From Acidimicrobiia bacterium (GTDB lineage Bacteria; Actinomycetota; Acidimicrobiia; Spongiisociales; ZC4RG35): DNA of 64,000 bases. A program made the position numbers and the translations under genes. Of this stretch, positions 29,505 through 39,357 are shown piece by piece; the first letter of the stretch is position 1; the number at the start of each line of letters is the position of its first letter. A model generated the notes under the pieces. That model worked only from the letters and a program-made list of their open reading frames with translations. It made no database searches and had not been told where the DNA came from. The stretch lies in assembly GCA_017577575.1 (NCBI GenBank), contig PKRG01000002.1, positions 1 to 64,000 on the forward strand. The letters run 5' to 3'.

Positions 29505-29556
29505 GATCAGGATCGTATCCAACGGTCCAGGCAACGGTTTCCGTAGAATCGCCCCC
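29505..29556. promoter_or_regulatory. Divergent leaderless promoters, ylbL-type gene and bioY
   Basis: Within 52 bp, TACGAT (29512-29517, minus) lies 7 nt before GTG 29504, and TAGAAT (29544-29549, plus) lies 7 nt before ATG 29557. Neither gene has a Shine-Dalgarno. Clear -35 boxes are not seen. Confidence 0.55.
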
Positions 29557-30129
29557 ATGTCGTACGCCTCTGTGATCACCGCCCGCGCCACCTCCCGGTC
29601 TCGCCTGGCCACCGCCGTCCTCGTGGCCGGGGTGGCGGCACTGACGGCCCTGGCCGCTCAGTGGTACGTCCCGATGTGGCCGGTTCCCGTCACCGGACAG
29701 ACCCTCGTCGTGCTGTTGGGCGGGGCGGCGCTGGGCTGGAAGGCGGGGGCCGCCGCCCAGCTCCTGTACCTGGTGGCAGGCTCGCTGGGCCTTCCGGTGT
29801 TCTCCGAATGGTCGGGAGGCGTCGACGTGCTCTTCGGCCCGGCGGCGACCACCTCCGGCTACCTGCTGGCGTTCCCGGTGGCGGCGGCGCTGGTGGGCCG
29901 TCTCGCCGAAGCCCGCCACGACCGGCGCTTCTGGACGATGGCGGGCGCGTTCCTCGTCGGCAGCGGCGTGATCTACGCGGGCGGCGTGGTCGGCCTCCGA
30001 CTGGTCCTCGGGATCGACTTCGCCGAGGCGGTGCGGGTCGGGGTGCTGCCGTTCCTGGTCGGCGACGCCATCAAGGCTGCCATCGCCGGGGTCCTGCTCC
30101 CCGGGGCTTGGCGCCTCGCCGGCGACTGA
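29557..30129 (+). CDS. bioY: Biotin ECF transporter S component
   Basis: Membrane protein of 190 residues with six predicted helices. BioY hallmarks are WPVPVTGQTLVVLLGGAALG, GGVDVLFGPAATTSGYLLAFP and FLVGDAIKAAIAGVLLP. It binds and imports biotin, alone or with a shared EcfA/EcfT module; those genes are not in the window. Leaderless start (TAGAAT 7 nt before ATG). Confidence 0.93.
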   Translation: MSYASVITARATSRSRLATAVLVAGVAALTALAAQWYVPMWPVPVTGQTLVVLLGGAALGWKAGAAAQLLYLVAGSLGLPVFSEWSGGVDVLFGPAATTSGYLLAFPVAAALVGRLAEARHDRRFWTMAGAFLVGSGVIYAGGVVGLRLVLGIDFAEAVRVGVLPFLVGDAIKAAIAGVLLPGAWRLAGD

Positions 30130-30131
30130 TC

Positions 30132-30985
30132 TCAGCCGACGGGCTGGGCCCGGTCGGAGGCGGCGCCCGTCTCCTCGCCCAGGTAGGCCTTGATCACGTC
30201 CGGGTTGCGCTGCACCTCGGCGGGCGGGCCGATCGCGATCCGCCGTCCGAAGTCCACCACCATGACGCGGTCGGCGATGTCCATGACCAGGCCCATGTCG
30301 TGTTCGACCAGGATCATGGCGATGCCCAACTCGTCCTGGATGTCGAGGATGAATCGGGCCATGTCCTCGGTCTCTTCGAGGTTCATCCCCGCCACCGGCT
30401 CGTCCAGCAGCAGGAGCTCGGGGTCCATCGCCAGGGCGCGTCCCAGCTCGACTCGCTTCTGCACGCCGTAGGGCAGCAGCCCGACGGGGTGCTTGCGCCA
30501 CTGCTCGATCTCGAGGAAGTCGATGATCTCTTCCACCCGGAGGCGATGCTCCACCTCCGCCCGCCTGGCCCGGCCCAGCCACAGGGCGTTGGACAGCCAG
30601 CCGGTGTCCATCCGGATGTGGCGGCCGGTGAGGATGTTCTCCACCACCGTCATGTGGGGGTAGAGGGCGATGTTCTGGAACGTGCGGGCGATGCCGAGCT
30701 CGGCGGTGCGGTTGGGCTTGAGGCCCATGATCGACTGGCCCTTCCAGAGGATGTCCCCCTCTTGGGGACGGTAGACCTGGTTCAGGCAGTTGAAGATCGA
30801 CGTCTTGCCGGCGCCGTTGGGGCCGATGATGGCGAACAGCTCCCCCGGGTACACCTCGAAGGAGACGCCGTCGATCGCCTTCACCCCCTTGAACGACAGG
30901 CGAATGTCTTTCACTTCGAGCAGCGGCGAGCCCTGGCCTCTCCCGTTCATCGCCGACATGTCCTTGCCGCCTTCCGCCTGTGGAG

Positions 30986-30989
<4 letters not shown>
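30132..30989 (-). CDS. livG: Branched-chain/amide ABC transporter ATPase (LivG type)
   Basis: Protein of about 285 residues: Walker A GPNGAGKTS, Q-loop in ARTFQNIALYPHMTV, a relaxed signature LPYGVQKRVE, Walker B LLLLDEPVAGMN and switch VEHDMG. The LivG-specific C-terminal GPPAEVQRNPDVIKAYLGEE is present. GTG 30989 overlaps the LivF stop as GTGA; ATG 30959 is the alternative. Last gene of the liv-type operon; the gene order is acyl-CoA synthetase, H, M, K, F, G. Confidence 0.93.
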
Positions 30990-31777
<788 letters not shown>

Positions 31778-31837
31778 CGCCGCTCCCGTGACTCGGGCCC
31801 TGGCCTCCGCCGGAGGCCACGACTCGGGGCACCGGAG

Positions 31838-31870
31838 GCGGTGGTGGGCGGGAGATCCGCCCACCACCGC
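31838..31870 (-). terminator. Intra-operon hairpin after the binding-protein gene
   Basis: A 14-bp stem GCGGTGGTGGGCGG/CCGCCCACCACCGC with a 5-nt loop starts 8 bp after the LivK-type stop and lies about 60 bp before livF. Such hairpins usually stabilise the binding-protein mRNA or partly terminate transcription. Confidence 0.6.
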
Positions 31871-31878
31871 GGCCGGGT

Positions 31879-33282
31879 TCAGCTCTCGAGCTCGTAGCAG
31901 GCGCCCTCGAAGACGAAGTCCTCGACGATGGGTGCCATGTAGTCCCGCTCCACCACGACTGCACCGGTGGCCGACTCCAGGTCGGGCCGGTAGACGAAGC
32001 TGTGGCGCTGGACCATGTCGTTGGGCTCGCCCGTGTACCGCTCCGGGAACGCCAGCCCGTCGAACTCGACGTTGTCGAGCGACTTGGCGGCGGCGAGGAT
32101 CCCGGCTCGGGTCATGTCGCCGTTCTCGTACGCCCGGAGCAGGGCCTCGTGGACGATCCTGGCCTCCACGTAGCCTTCGTTGTAGGCGTCGAAGGGCGGG
32201 TTGTCGGGCCGCAGCTCCTGCATCAGCGCGGTGAACCGCTGGGCGCCCTCCGACTCGCCGTCCCAGGCGTCGAAGGGGACGGTGATGTACACGTCCCGGG
32301 CGACCGCTTCCCGGATCTGCGAGTCGGGCGCCACGAACGCCGGCGACCACGACGGGGAGGTGCCGGTCCACTTGGCCTCGAAGCCCTGGGCGACCGCCTG
32401 GCCGTAGATCGAGGCGAACGCCCCCGGTGTCGCCACCAGCACGACGATGTCGGCGCCGGACGCGGCGATGCCGTTGGCGACCTCGGTCAAGCTGGCCTCG
32501 TCGGTCGGGTTGACCTTGCCCGCCCCGTCGTAGACCACCTCGAGCCCGAGGGCCTCGGCCGCGATCTGGGCGCCGGCGGCGCCGTCCAGGCCGAAGTCGC
32601 CGGGAACGGAGGCGATGGCGATGGTCGAAGCGCCGCCGATGTCGTCGGAGATGTAGCTGATGGCGTTCTGGATCTCGATGCAGTACGGCGCCCCGTGGTG
32701 CATCAGGTTGGAGTTGTACTGGGGGTCGACCCAGCCCGAGTACCAGGTGAGCGGAACCGCCAGGATGTCGTCCTCCTGGTAGGCGGGAAGTGCCGCCACC
32801 GTGTGCGGGGAGCCGGTCGAATGACCGATCACCGCCACCTCGTCGCGGATCTCCTCGTACTTCTGGAGGTGGGTCGGCACGTCGTAGGCGTTGTCCTCGA
32901 TCACGAGCTCGACCTGGAGCCCGTTGATGCCGCCGTTGCGGTTGACGTCCTCCCAGTACACCTCGTGGGCGGTGACGATCTGCTGCACGAGCGGCGAGAA
33001 CGGGCCGGACAGGTCCGACAGCAGGCCGATCCGGATGACCCCGGCCTCCAGGTCCACGCCCACATCGGTGGCGATGTCGCCGGGGGCGCCGCCCTCGTCG
33101 GCGTCGGTTGTGTCGGCCGTGGTGTCCTCGCTGATGTCGCCGCCGGTGTCGGGGGTCGTCTCCTCGGCGGCCGGCTCCGTGTCAGCCGTCTCCTCGGCGC
33201 CGTCGCCGCCTCCGCCACCGCAGGCCGCCGCCAGCATGGCGAAGACGACGAACAGCACCCAGAGTCTGTTTCGTCCTCTCAT
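31879..33282 (-). CDS. Branched-chain/amide ABC substrate-binding lipoprotein (LivK type)
   Basis: Protein of 467 residues with a lipoprotein signal (FVVFAMLAAAC, lipobox Cys21), then a 55-residue Asp/Glu/Thr-rich low-complexity linker and a periplasmic-binding-protein type I fold (IRIGLLSDLSGPFSPL, NRNGGINGLQVELVIEDNAYD). The ligand may be an amino acid, amide, urea or aromatic acid. The acyl-CoA synthetase in the operon hints at a carboxylic acid. The linker probably spans the cell wall. Confidence 0.92.
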   Translation of the reverse strand: MRGRNRLWVLFVVFAMLAAACGGGGGDGAEETADTEPAAEETTPDTGGDISEDTTADTTDADEGGAPGDIATDVGVDLEAGVIRIGLLSDLSGPFSPLVQQIVTAHEVYWEDVNRNGGINGLQVELVIEDNAYDVPTHLQKYEEIRDEVAVIGHSTGSPHTVAALPAYQEDDILAVPLTWYSGWVDPQYNSNLMHHGAPYCIEIQNAISYISDDIGGASTIAIASVPGDFGLDGAAGAQIAAEALGLEVVYDGAGKVNPTDEASLTEVANGIAASGADIVVLVATPGAFASIYGQAVAQGFEAKWTGTSPSWSPAFVAPDSQIREAVARDVYITVPFDAWDGESEGAQRFTALMQELRPDNPPFDAYNEGYVEARIVHEALLRAYENGDMTRAGILAAAKSLDNVEFDGLAFPERYTGEPNDMVQRHSFVYRPDLESATGAVVVERDYMAPIVEDFVFEGACYELES

Positions 33283-33373
33283 CCTTCATGTCCTCCTCTC
33301 TCTTCCATCAGACCCCGCCGGAGCGGAGCCCGCCGGACCCATCGGTCCAACGACTCGAAGCCTCCCGGGCACG

Positions 33374-34711
33374 TCAGTACGTGAATGGCCAGCCCTTCCA
33401 GTAGTTGCGGATCCGCAGCCAGATGCCGTACAGGCCGAGCGGCTCGAAGATCAGGAACCCGATGATCAGGACGCCATAGATGACCAGGTTGAGCTGGTCG
33501 ACGGAAAGCCCCGGGGCGACGCCCGCCGACGTGTTGACCAGACCCCAGTCCCCGCTGCCGGTGGACACGAGCGGATCGAGGATGGTCGCCCACGTTCCCC
33601 CTTCTCGGACCAGCCGCTCCCCCAGCTGGGTCAGGTCCGCCACGAGGCGGGGGAGGATGATCACGAACGCCGACCCCAAGAGGGTGCCCGTGACCGTGCC
33701 GATGCCGCCGATGAGGATGATGGCGATGAACTCCACCGACATGTTGAGGTTCCACTGCTCGGGGATGGTCCGGCCGATGAAGGTGGCGAGCAACGCCCCG
33801 GCGATGCCGGCATAGAACGACGAGATGGCGAAGGCGAGCGTCTTCGTCCGGAACTCGTCGACGCCCATCACCTCGGCGGCGACGTCGCGGTCCCGGATGG
33901 CCATGAACGCCCGGCCGGTGCGGGTGCGTTGCAGGTTCTTGGCCACGAGCGCCATGACCGCGGTCAGCACCAGCACGAACAGGTAGGTCTTGGCCGTCGG
34001 CGACATGTTCAGCACCCCGAACCAGGTCGCCGGCTCGGTCATCGACAGGACCGCTTCCTCTTCCTGCCAGAAGCGGAACTCGAGGGCGGGGAAGGTGCGA
34101 CCCGACTGGGACCCGCCGGTGATGAAGTCGAGGTTGCGCCACAGGTACTCGCCGATGAAGACGAGACCGAGCGTCACCACCGCCAGGTAAAGGCCCCTGA
34201 CCCGCACCGCCGCCGGGGCGATGAGCGTCCCGAGGATGGCGGGGACGATCCCCGCCATCGGCAGCCAGATCCAGATGGGCAGCCCCAAGCCCCAGAGCGG
34301 CCCCTGCGGCGAGCCGAAGACTGCGGCGGTGTAGGCGCCGACCGCCATGAAGAAGGCGTGGCCCAACGACACCTGTCCGGCCAGGCCGGTGAGGATGTTG
34401 AGCCCGAGGGCGCCGATGGCGTAGATCCCCAGGGTGACCAGCAGGCGGAGCCAGTCGCTCGTCCCGAGGAAGGTCGGTCCGGGAAGCGAGCCGGATTCTC
34501 CGATCGTCCCGGGGGCGAAGAAGGGGATGGCGACGAGGAACAGCAGGAAGAGAGCGAAGACGACCCGCTGGGTGACGGACGGGAAGAGGGCCATGTCGGC
34601 TTCGTAGGACGTCCGCAGGAGGGGACGTCCCAGCATCGGGCCTCTGCGGCGGGGCCTGGGTGGCTTCTGCTCGGGCACTCCCGTCTCCGCTGGACGCTGC
34701 ACGGTGGTCAT
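33374..34711 (-). CDS. livM: Branched-chain/amide ABC permease (LivM type)
   Basis: Permease of 445 residues, longer than the usual 320-420 because of a 45-residue basic Pro/Arg cytoplasmic N terminus. About ten helices follow. Family blocks are LNILTGLAGQVSLGHAFFMAVGAYT, RVRGLYLAVVTLGL and RTRTGRAFMAIRDRDVAAEVMGVD. ATG 34711 overlaps the LivH stop as ATGA. Confidence 0.93.
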   Translation of the reverse strand: MTTVQRPAETGVPEQKPPRPRRRGPMLGRPLLRTSYEADMALFPSVTQRVVFALFLLFLVAIPFFAPGTIGESGSLPGPTFLGTSDWLRLLVTLGIYAIGALGLNILTGLAGQVSLGHAFFMAVGAYTAAVFGSPQGPLWGLGLPIWIWLPMAGIVPAILGTLIAPAAVRVRGLYLAVVTLGLVFIGEYLWRNLDFITGGSQSGRTFPALEFRFWQEEEAVLSMTEPATWFGVLNMSPTAKTYLFVLVLTAVMALVAKNLQRTRTGRAFMAIRDRDVAAEVMGVDEFRTKTLAFAISSFYAGIAGALLATFIGRTIPEQWNLNMSVEFIAIILIGGIGTVTGTLLGSAFVIILPRLVADLTQLGERLVREGGTWATILDPLVSTGSGDWGLVNTSAGVAPGLSVDQLNLVIYGVLIIGFLIFEPLGLYGIWLRIRNYWKGWPFTY

Positions 34712-35679
34712 ACCCGGCGGATCTCCTCGGAGCCGAACAGGCCGTAGGGCCGGATGAGCAGGACGGCCAGCATCAGCAGGTAGGGGACGACCCCGGCGAA
34801 GCCCACTCCGAGGAACGAGATCCCGGTCAGGAACTCCGTCGCCAGCGCCTGGGCGAGGCCGACCGCGAACCCGCCGACCACCGCCCCGACGACGGAGTCG
34901 AGGCCGCCGAGGATGATGGCGGGGAAGGCGGCGAAGGCGAAAAACGCCGTCGACTGGTCGACGCCCGCCGCCCGCCTCGGGAACAGGGACAGGAATATCC
35001 CGGCCACGCCGGCGAGGAAGGCACCTATCCCCCACGAGATCGAGAAGACTCGGCCGACGTCGATGCCCTGGGCGCGGGCGGCCTCCTGGTCGAAGGCGGT
35101 GGCGCGCATGGCGATGCCGAGGCGGCTGCGGAAGAACAAGGCGACGAGGGCGACGAGGACGATCGTGGTGGCGACCTGGGCGATGATCGTCCAGGGGATC
35201 AACGTGAAGCCTTCGATCGCCCACACGTTGGTCCCGAACGGGTCGCCCAAAGGGCGCGCCTGGGTCCCGATGAAGTCGTTGGTGATCGTGCGGATGATGA
35301 TGTCGAGCCCGAGCGTGACGATGGCGACGGCGAACAGCTCCTCGCCCAGCATCGGCCGGATGACGATCCGCTCGAGGACCATGCCGATGATCGTGGCCAG
35401 CGCCAGGGCGGCCAGCACCGACAGCGTCCACCGCAGCCACAACGGCGCGCCGGGCATCCACCTGCCCGGCACCTGCAGGACGGTGGCGAACGAGGCGACG
35501 AGGAACGCCCCCAGGGCGGCCAGGGCGCCGTGGGCGAAGTTGAGGACCTGGGTCGCCTTGAAGATGATCACGAAGCCCATCGCCAGCAGCGCATAGATCG
35601 ACCCCAACGACAGGAAGTCGACCAGCAGCCGACCGGCGGGTGAGGTCCCCGCTTGGGCGAAAACGACCGCCTCGATCAC
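34708..35679 (-). CDS. livH: Branched-chain/amide ABC permease (LivH type)
   Basis: Permease of 323 residues with about eight helices. LivH blocks are GSIYALLAMGFVIIFKATQVLNFAHG, MVLERIVIRP and RSRLGIAMRATAFDQEAARAQGID. GTG start overlapping the synthetase stop (GTGA). Forms the channel with the LivM-type subunit. Confidence 0.93.
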   Translation of the reverse strand: MIEAVVFAQAGTSPAGRLLVDFLSLGSIYALLAMGFVIIFKATQVLNFAHGALAALGAFLVASFATVLQVPGRWMPGAPLWLRWTLSVLAALALATIIGMVLERIVIRPMLGEELFAVAIVTLGLDIIIRTITNDFIGTQARPLGDPFGTNVWAIEGFTLIPWTIIAQVATTIVLVALVALFFRSRLGIAMRATAFDQEAARAQGIDVGRVFSISWGIGAFLAGVAGIFLSLFPRRAAGVDQSTAFFAFAAFPAIILGGLDSVVGAVVGGFAVGLAQALATEFLTGISFLGVGFAGVVPYLLMLAVLLIRPYGLFGSEEIRRV

Positions 35680-37553
35680 GACGAGTACATCTCGTTGATC
35701 AGATCGGAGAACATCTGCTCGATGGCGTTCCGCTTGACCTTCTGGGTGGCGGTCAGCTCACCGTCTTCGTGGTCGAGCTCCTTGGGGAGCAAGCGGAACT
35801 TCCGGATGTTCTCCACCCGGGCGAACTTCTTGTTCGTCTCGTCCACGACTTTCTGGATGAGCTCGATCACCTCCGGCTTCTCGGACAGGTCGCGATACGT
35901 GGTGTACGGGATCCCGTGTCGCGTCGCCCAGTCGCCGACGGTGTCGAACTCGATCCCGATCAGGGCGGTCAGATAGTTGCGGCCGTCGCCGATGACCATC
36001 GCCTCCTTGACGTACGGGGACGTCTTGAGGCTGTTCTCGATCTCCGACGGGGAGATGTTCTTTCCCCCGGACGTGATGATGATGTGCTTGATCCGGTCGA
36101 CGATCTTGACGTGGGTGCCGTCGACCCACTCGCCGACATCGCCGGTCTTCAGCCACCCGTCCTCGGTGAACATCTCGGCGGTGGCTTCCGGGCGGTTCCA
36201 GTAGCCCTTGAAGTTGCCGCGGTGCTTCGTCTGGATCTCGCCGGTCTCCGGATCGATGCGGAAGCCGATGCCGGGATACGGCTCGCCCACCGTGCCGACC
36301 TTGTTGCGTCCCCAGAAGTTGTGGGTGGCGACGGCCGAGTTCTCGGTCATGCCGTACAGCTCGTGGATGGGAACCCCGATGCCGATGAAGTCCCGGATCA
36401 CCTCCGGGGCGATGGCCGCCGCCCCGGTGCCGGCCCAGCGGACCCGGCGCAAGCCGATCCGCTCTTTCAGCGCCCGGAACACCAGCGGGTAGAAGATCCA
36501 GTTCAGGACCCTCGACAGCGGGGTGTCGAGGCCGCCGTTGTCGCAGCGCTCCCGCCCGATGATCGAAGCCGCCTTCATGGCCAGGCCGAACCAGACCCGC
36601 TTGAAGAAGGTGGCGTCCCGGCCCTTGATGAAGATCGTGGCGTGGATCTTCTCCCAGATGCGGGGAACGGCGAAGAACAGCGTCGGCTGTATCTCCCGCA
36701 GGTTCTGCTGGACGGTGTCGATCGACTCGGCGAAGTTGAGGACGGTGCCTCGTGAGGCGAGGTGCCACGCCGAGAAGATCCGTTCGGCGACGTGGCACAG
36801 CGGGAGGTAGGTGAGGATCTGGTCGTCGGGGCCGGCTTTGCGGTTGCCGGGAAGACGCCCGTCGACGTTGATGATCTGGTCCACGCAGAAGGCGAAGTTG
36901 TCGTTGGTGAGCATCGCCCCCTTGGGCGGCCCCGTGGTGCCCGACGTGTACACGAGCGTCATCACGTCGTCGGGCTTCGCCTCGGCCATCAGCCTCTCCA
37001 CCGCTCCCGGGTTGGCCTCGGCGTGCTGGCGACCCAGTTCGATGAAGTCGTCCCAGAAGATGAACCGGTCGTCGTCGCGGTAGGCGCGAAAGCCCCTCGG
37101 CTCGACGTGGATGATCTTGCGCAGGTCGGGGAGGTTGTGGATGACCTCCATCACCTTGTCCGCCTGCTCCTGGTCCTCGGCGAGGTGGACCACCGAGCCG
37201 CAGTCGGAGAGGATGTATTCGACCTCGGCGGCGGGGTTGGTGGGATACAGGCCGACGGTGATGGCCCGGATCGCCACGGTGGCGAAGTCGAGGATGATCC
37301 ACTCGGGGCGGTCCTCGGAGTGGATGGAGACCCGGTCGCCGGGCTGAACGCCGAGGGCGAGCAAGCCATGGGCGGCCAGCCGGATCGTCTCCCACAACTC
37401 GGCCCAGGTGATCTCCTGCCAGATGCCGAGGTCCTTTTCGCGCATGGCTACGGCGTCGGGAGTCTTCTCGGCCCAGGACCTGGCCATGGCCGCGACCGTG
37501 GGGAACCCGGAGTCGACCGGAGGCGATTCGGTCAGCTCTGCCGTGCTGGTCAT
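35676..37553 (-). CDS. AMP-forming long-chain acyl-CoA synthetase (FAA1 type)
   Basis: Protein of 625 residues that activates a carboxylic acid to its CoA ester with ATP. The adenylate P-loop YTSGTTGPPKG is at 202-212, with ELYGMTEN, GWLKTGDVGEW and GGKNISPSEIEN downstream and the catalytic Lys block ELTATQKVKRN near the end. First gene of the liv-type operon, with 4-bp overlaps; importer substrate activation is a reasonable inference. GGAGAGAGAGCG precedes ATG 37553, and a TATTGT -10-like element lies at 37600-37605 (minus). Confidence 0.93.
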   Translation of the reverse strand: MTSTAELTESPPVDSGFPTVAAMARSWAEKTPDAVAMREKDLGIWQEITWAELWETIRLAAHGLLALGVQPGDRVSIHSEDRPEWIILDFATVAIRAITVGLYPTNPAAEVEYILSDCGSVVHLAEDQEQADKVMEVIHNLPDLRKIIHVEPRGFRAYRDDDRFIFWDDFIELGRQHAEANPGAVERLMAEAKPDDVMTLVYTSGTTGPPKGAMLTNDNFAFCVDQIINVDGRLPGNRKAGPDDQILTYLPLCHVAERIFSAWHLASRGTVLNFAESIDTVQQNLREIQPTLFFAVPRIWEKIHATIFIKGRDATFFKRVWFGLAMKAASIIGRERCDNGGLDTPLSRVLNWIFYPLVFRALKERIGLRRVRWAGTGAAAIAPEVIRDFIGIGVPIHELYGMTENSAVATHNFWGRNKVGTVGEPYPGIGFRIDPETGEIQTKHRGNFKGYWNRPEATAEMFTEDGWLKTGDVGEWVDGTHVKIVDRIKHIIITSGGKNISPSEIENSLKTSPYVKEAMVIGDGRNYLTALIGIEFDTVGDWATRHGIPYTTYRDLSEKPEVIELIQKVVDETNKKFARVENIRKFRLLPKELDHEDGELTATQKVKRNAIEQMFSDLINEMYSS

Positions 37554-37681
37554 CGCTCTCTCTCCTTCTGCCCTCCGCCCCCCGTGGGGGGACGTGGCGG
37601 CACAATAGAGGATGGAGAACGATTTCGCCGGTATGCGACGGAATTTTCCCCCGAGATCCGACCGGCTGTCTCGAAGGGCTC

Positions 37682-38116
37682 CTAGGCGCCTTCCACCCAC
37701 TCGGCCCCGCCCGGCCAATGCTCCTTCTTCCAGAGCGGGGCACGGGCCTTGAGCTCGTCGATCAGGTAGCGGGCCGCTCCGAAGGCGTCGTCGCGGTGGG
37801 CGGTGGACACCGCCACCACGACTGCCGGCTCGCCCAGGCCGACCCGTCCGACGCGGTGCTCGACGACGGCGGCCAGGATCGGCCACTTGGAGGCGGCTTC
37901 CTCCACGATGACCCGGATCACGTCTTCGACCCTCTCCTCGAACGCTTCGTATTCGAGGTGGGTGACGCCCTCCCGTCCGTCGGAGTGGTCGCGGACGGTG
38001 CCCACGAAGCAGGCGATCGCCCCGGCGGCGCTCCGTCCCACCTCCTGTATCGCCGCGGCCGGGTCGAGTGGCCGGTCGACGACGGCGATGCGGACGGATT
38101 GGGTGGGACTGTCCAT
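37682..38116 (-). CDS. moaE: Molybdopterin synthase catalytic subunit
   Basis: Protein of 144 residues that transfers sulfur from MoaD to precursor Z in molybdenum-cofactor synthesis. MoaE blocks are ACFVGTVRDHSDGREGVTHLEYEAF, VEHRVGRVGLGE and the lysine-bearing LIDELKARAPLWKKEHW. MoaD and other moa genes are not adjacent. Only 14 bp separate its start from the divergent protease gene, with which it shares a symmetric promoter element. Confidence 0.93.
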   Translation of the reverse strand: MDSPTQSVRIAVVDRPLDPAAAIQEVGRSAAGAIACFVGTVRDHSDGREGVTHLEYEAFEERVEDVIRVIVEEAASKWPILAAVVEHRVGRVGLGEPAVVVAVSTAHRDDAFGAARYLIDELKARAPLWKKEHWPGGAEWVEGA

Positions 38117-38134
38117 AGAATCTGCAGTCTATGG
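38113..38134. promoter_or_regulatory. Symmetric bidirectional promoter between moaE and the HtrA gene
   Basis: A near-palindrome running from CCATAGA to TCTATGG, centred on CTGCAG, holds a -10 in each direction. TAGAAT (38116-38121) is 9 nt before plus ATG 38131. TAGACT (38131-38126) is 9 nt before minus ATG 38116. Each -10 overlaps the other gene's start codon or touches it. Confidence 0.55.
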
Positions 38135-39357
38135 ATCTCGGCCCCCCACCGCACAGGCTCGCCGGTGGCGGTGACTTGCCCGATCCGGCGTGGCCTTCCA
38201 CCGAGTGGCCGGCCGGACCGATCGGCCCTCCCACGGAACCGTTCCGGTCTCAGGAAGAGGACGAGGAGGCGGAGCGCCGCTCGACGCGCCGAACTCTCGT
38301 CGTGTCGCTGCTCGCCGGCGTGCTCCTCGGCACGGGCGTCACCCTGGGCGTGCTCGCCGTCCTCGGCCTCCTCGACGGGAACGTGGTCCGGGTACCCCGC
38401 ACGACGCTGGCGGCCGCGCCCACGACAACCGCCCCGCCCGACCTGCCCGAAGGCGCCACTGCCTCCATCACCCAGGTGGCGGAGACGGCCATCCCCTCGA
38501 TCGTGGCGGTGACTTCCCTGATCGACGGTCTTCCCAGCGGCGGCTCGGGAGTCGTGTACTCCGAGGACGGTCACCTCCTCACCAACCACCACGTCATCGA
38601 GAACGCCACCGATCTGCGGGTGATCTTCTCCGACGGAATCGCCTTCGATGCCGAGGTGGTCGGCTCCGACCCGCTCACCGACATCGCCGTCCTCCACACC
38701 GACCGGACCGACCTCACCCCGATCCGTCTGGGCAGCGAGGCGGACCTCGTCATCGGGGAGCGCACGGTGGCGGTCGGAAACCCGCTCGGCCTGATCGGCG
38801 GGCCCTCGGTGACGTCGGGGATCCTGTCGGCGAAGGGCCGGTCATTGCAGGTGACGGCGGACACGATCCTCTACGGCCTCCTCCAGACGGACGCCCCCAT
38901 AACCCGGGGATCGAGCGGCGGCGCGCTGCTCGACGAGGAGGGCAAGCTGATCGGCATCACCACCGCCATCGGCGTCAGCGACGTCGGCGCCGAAGGGCTC
39001 GGGTTCGCCGTGCCGGTCGACCTCGCCGTGTCGGTGGCGGAGGACCTGATCGCCGACGGCCGAGTCCGCCACGCCATGCTGGGTATCCAGGGCACGACGG
39101 CAACCGAACAGATCGACGGGGCGGAGATCCCGCTGGGGGTGTCGGTGTCTTCGATGCTGTCTGGCTCTGCCTACGAGTCGGCCGGAGGGCGCCTCGGCGA
39201 CGTCATCGTCGCCGTCGACGGAGAAGAGGTGTCGTCGATCCAAGAGTTGATCGCCGACCTGCGGATGAAGCGGGCCGGCGACGTTGTCGTCGTCACCGCG
39301 TTGAGACAGGACGAGGAACTGACGTTCCCGGTCGAGTTGGGAGAGTGGCGGGAATGA
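38131..39357 (+). CDS. Membrane-anchored HtrA/DegP-type S1C serine protease with PDZ domain
   Basis: Protein of 408 residues. A 50-residue cytoplasmic Pro/Glu-rich segment, one transmembrane helix (about 55-81), then a trypsin-like domain with the catalytic triad His154 (TNHHVI), Asp184 (LTDIAVL) and Ser262 (GSSGGAL). A PDZ domain fills about 310-400 (GGRLGDVIVAVDGEEVSS). It would degrade or sense misfolded envelope proteins. The next gene overlaps by ATGA. An envelope-stress sigma operon lies convergent just downstream. Confidence 0.93.
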   Translation: MDLGPPPHRLAGGGDLPDPAWPSTEWPAGPIGPPTEPFRSQEEDEEAERRSTRRTLVVSLLAGVLLGTGVTLGVLAVLGLLDGNVVRVPRTTLAAAPTTTAPPDLPEGATASITQVAETAIPSIVAVTSLIDGLPSGGSGVVYSEDGHLLTNHHVIENATDLRVIFSDGIAFDAEVVGSDPLTDIAVLHTDRTDLTPIRLGSEADLVIGERTVAVGNPLGLIGGPSVTSGILSAKGRSLQVTADTILYGLLQTDAPITRGSSGGALLDEEGKLIGITTAIGVSDVGAEGLGFAVPVDLAVSVAEDLIADGRVRHAMLGIQGTTATEQIDGAEIPLGVSVSSMLSGSAYESAGGRLGDVIVAVDGEEVSSIQELIADLRMKRAGDVVVVTALRQDEELTFPVELGEWRE

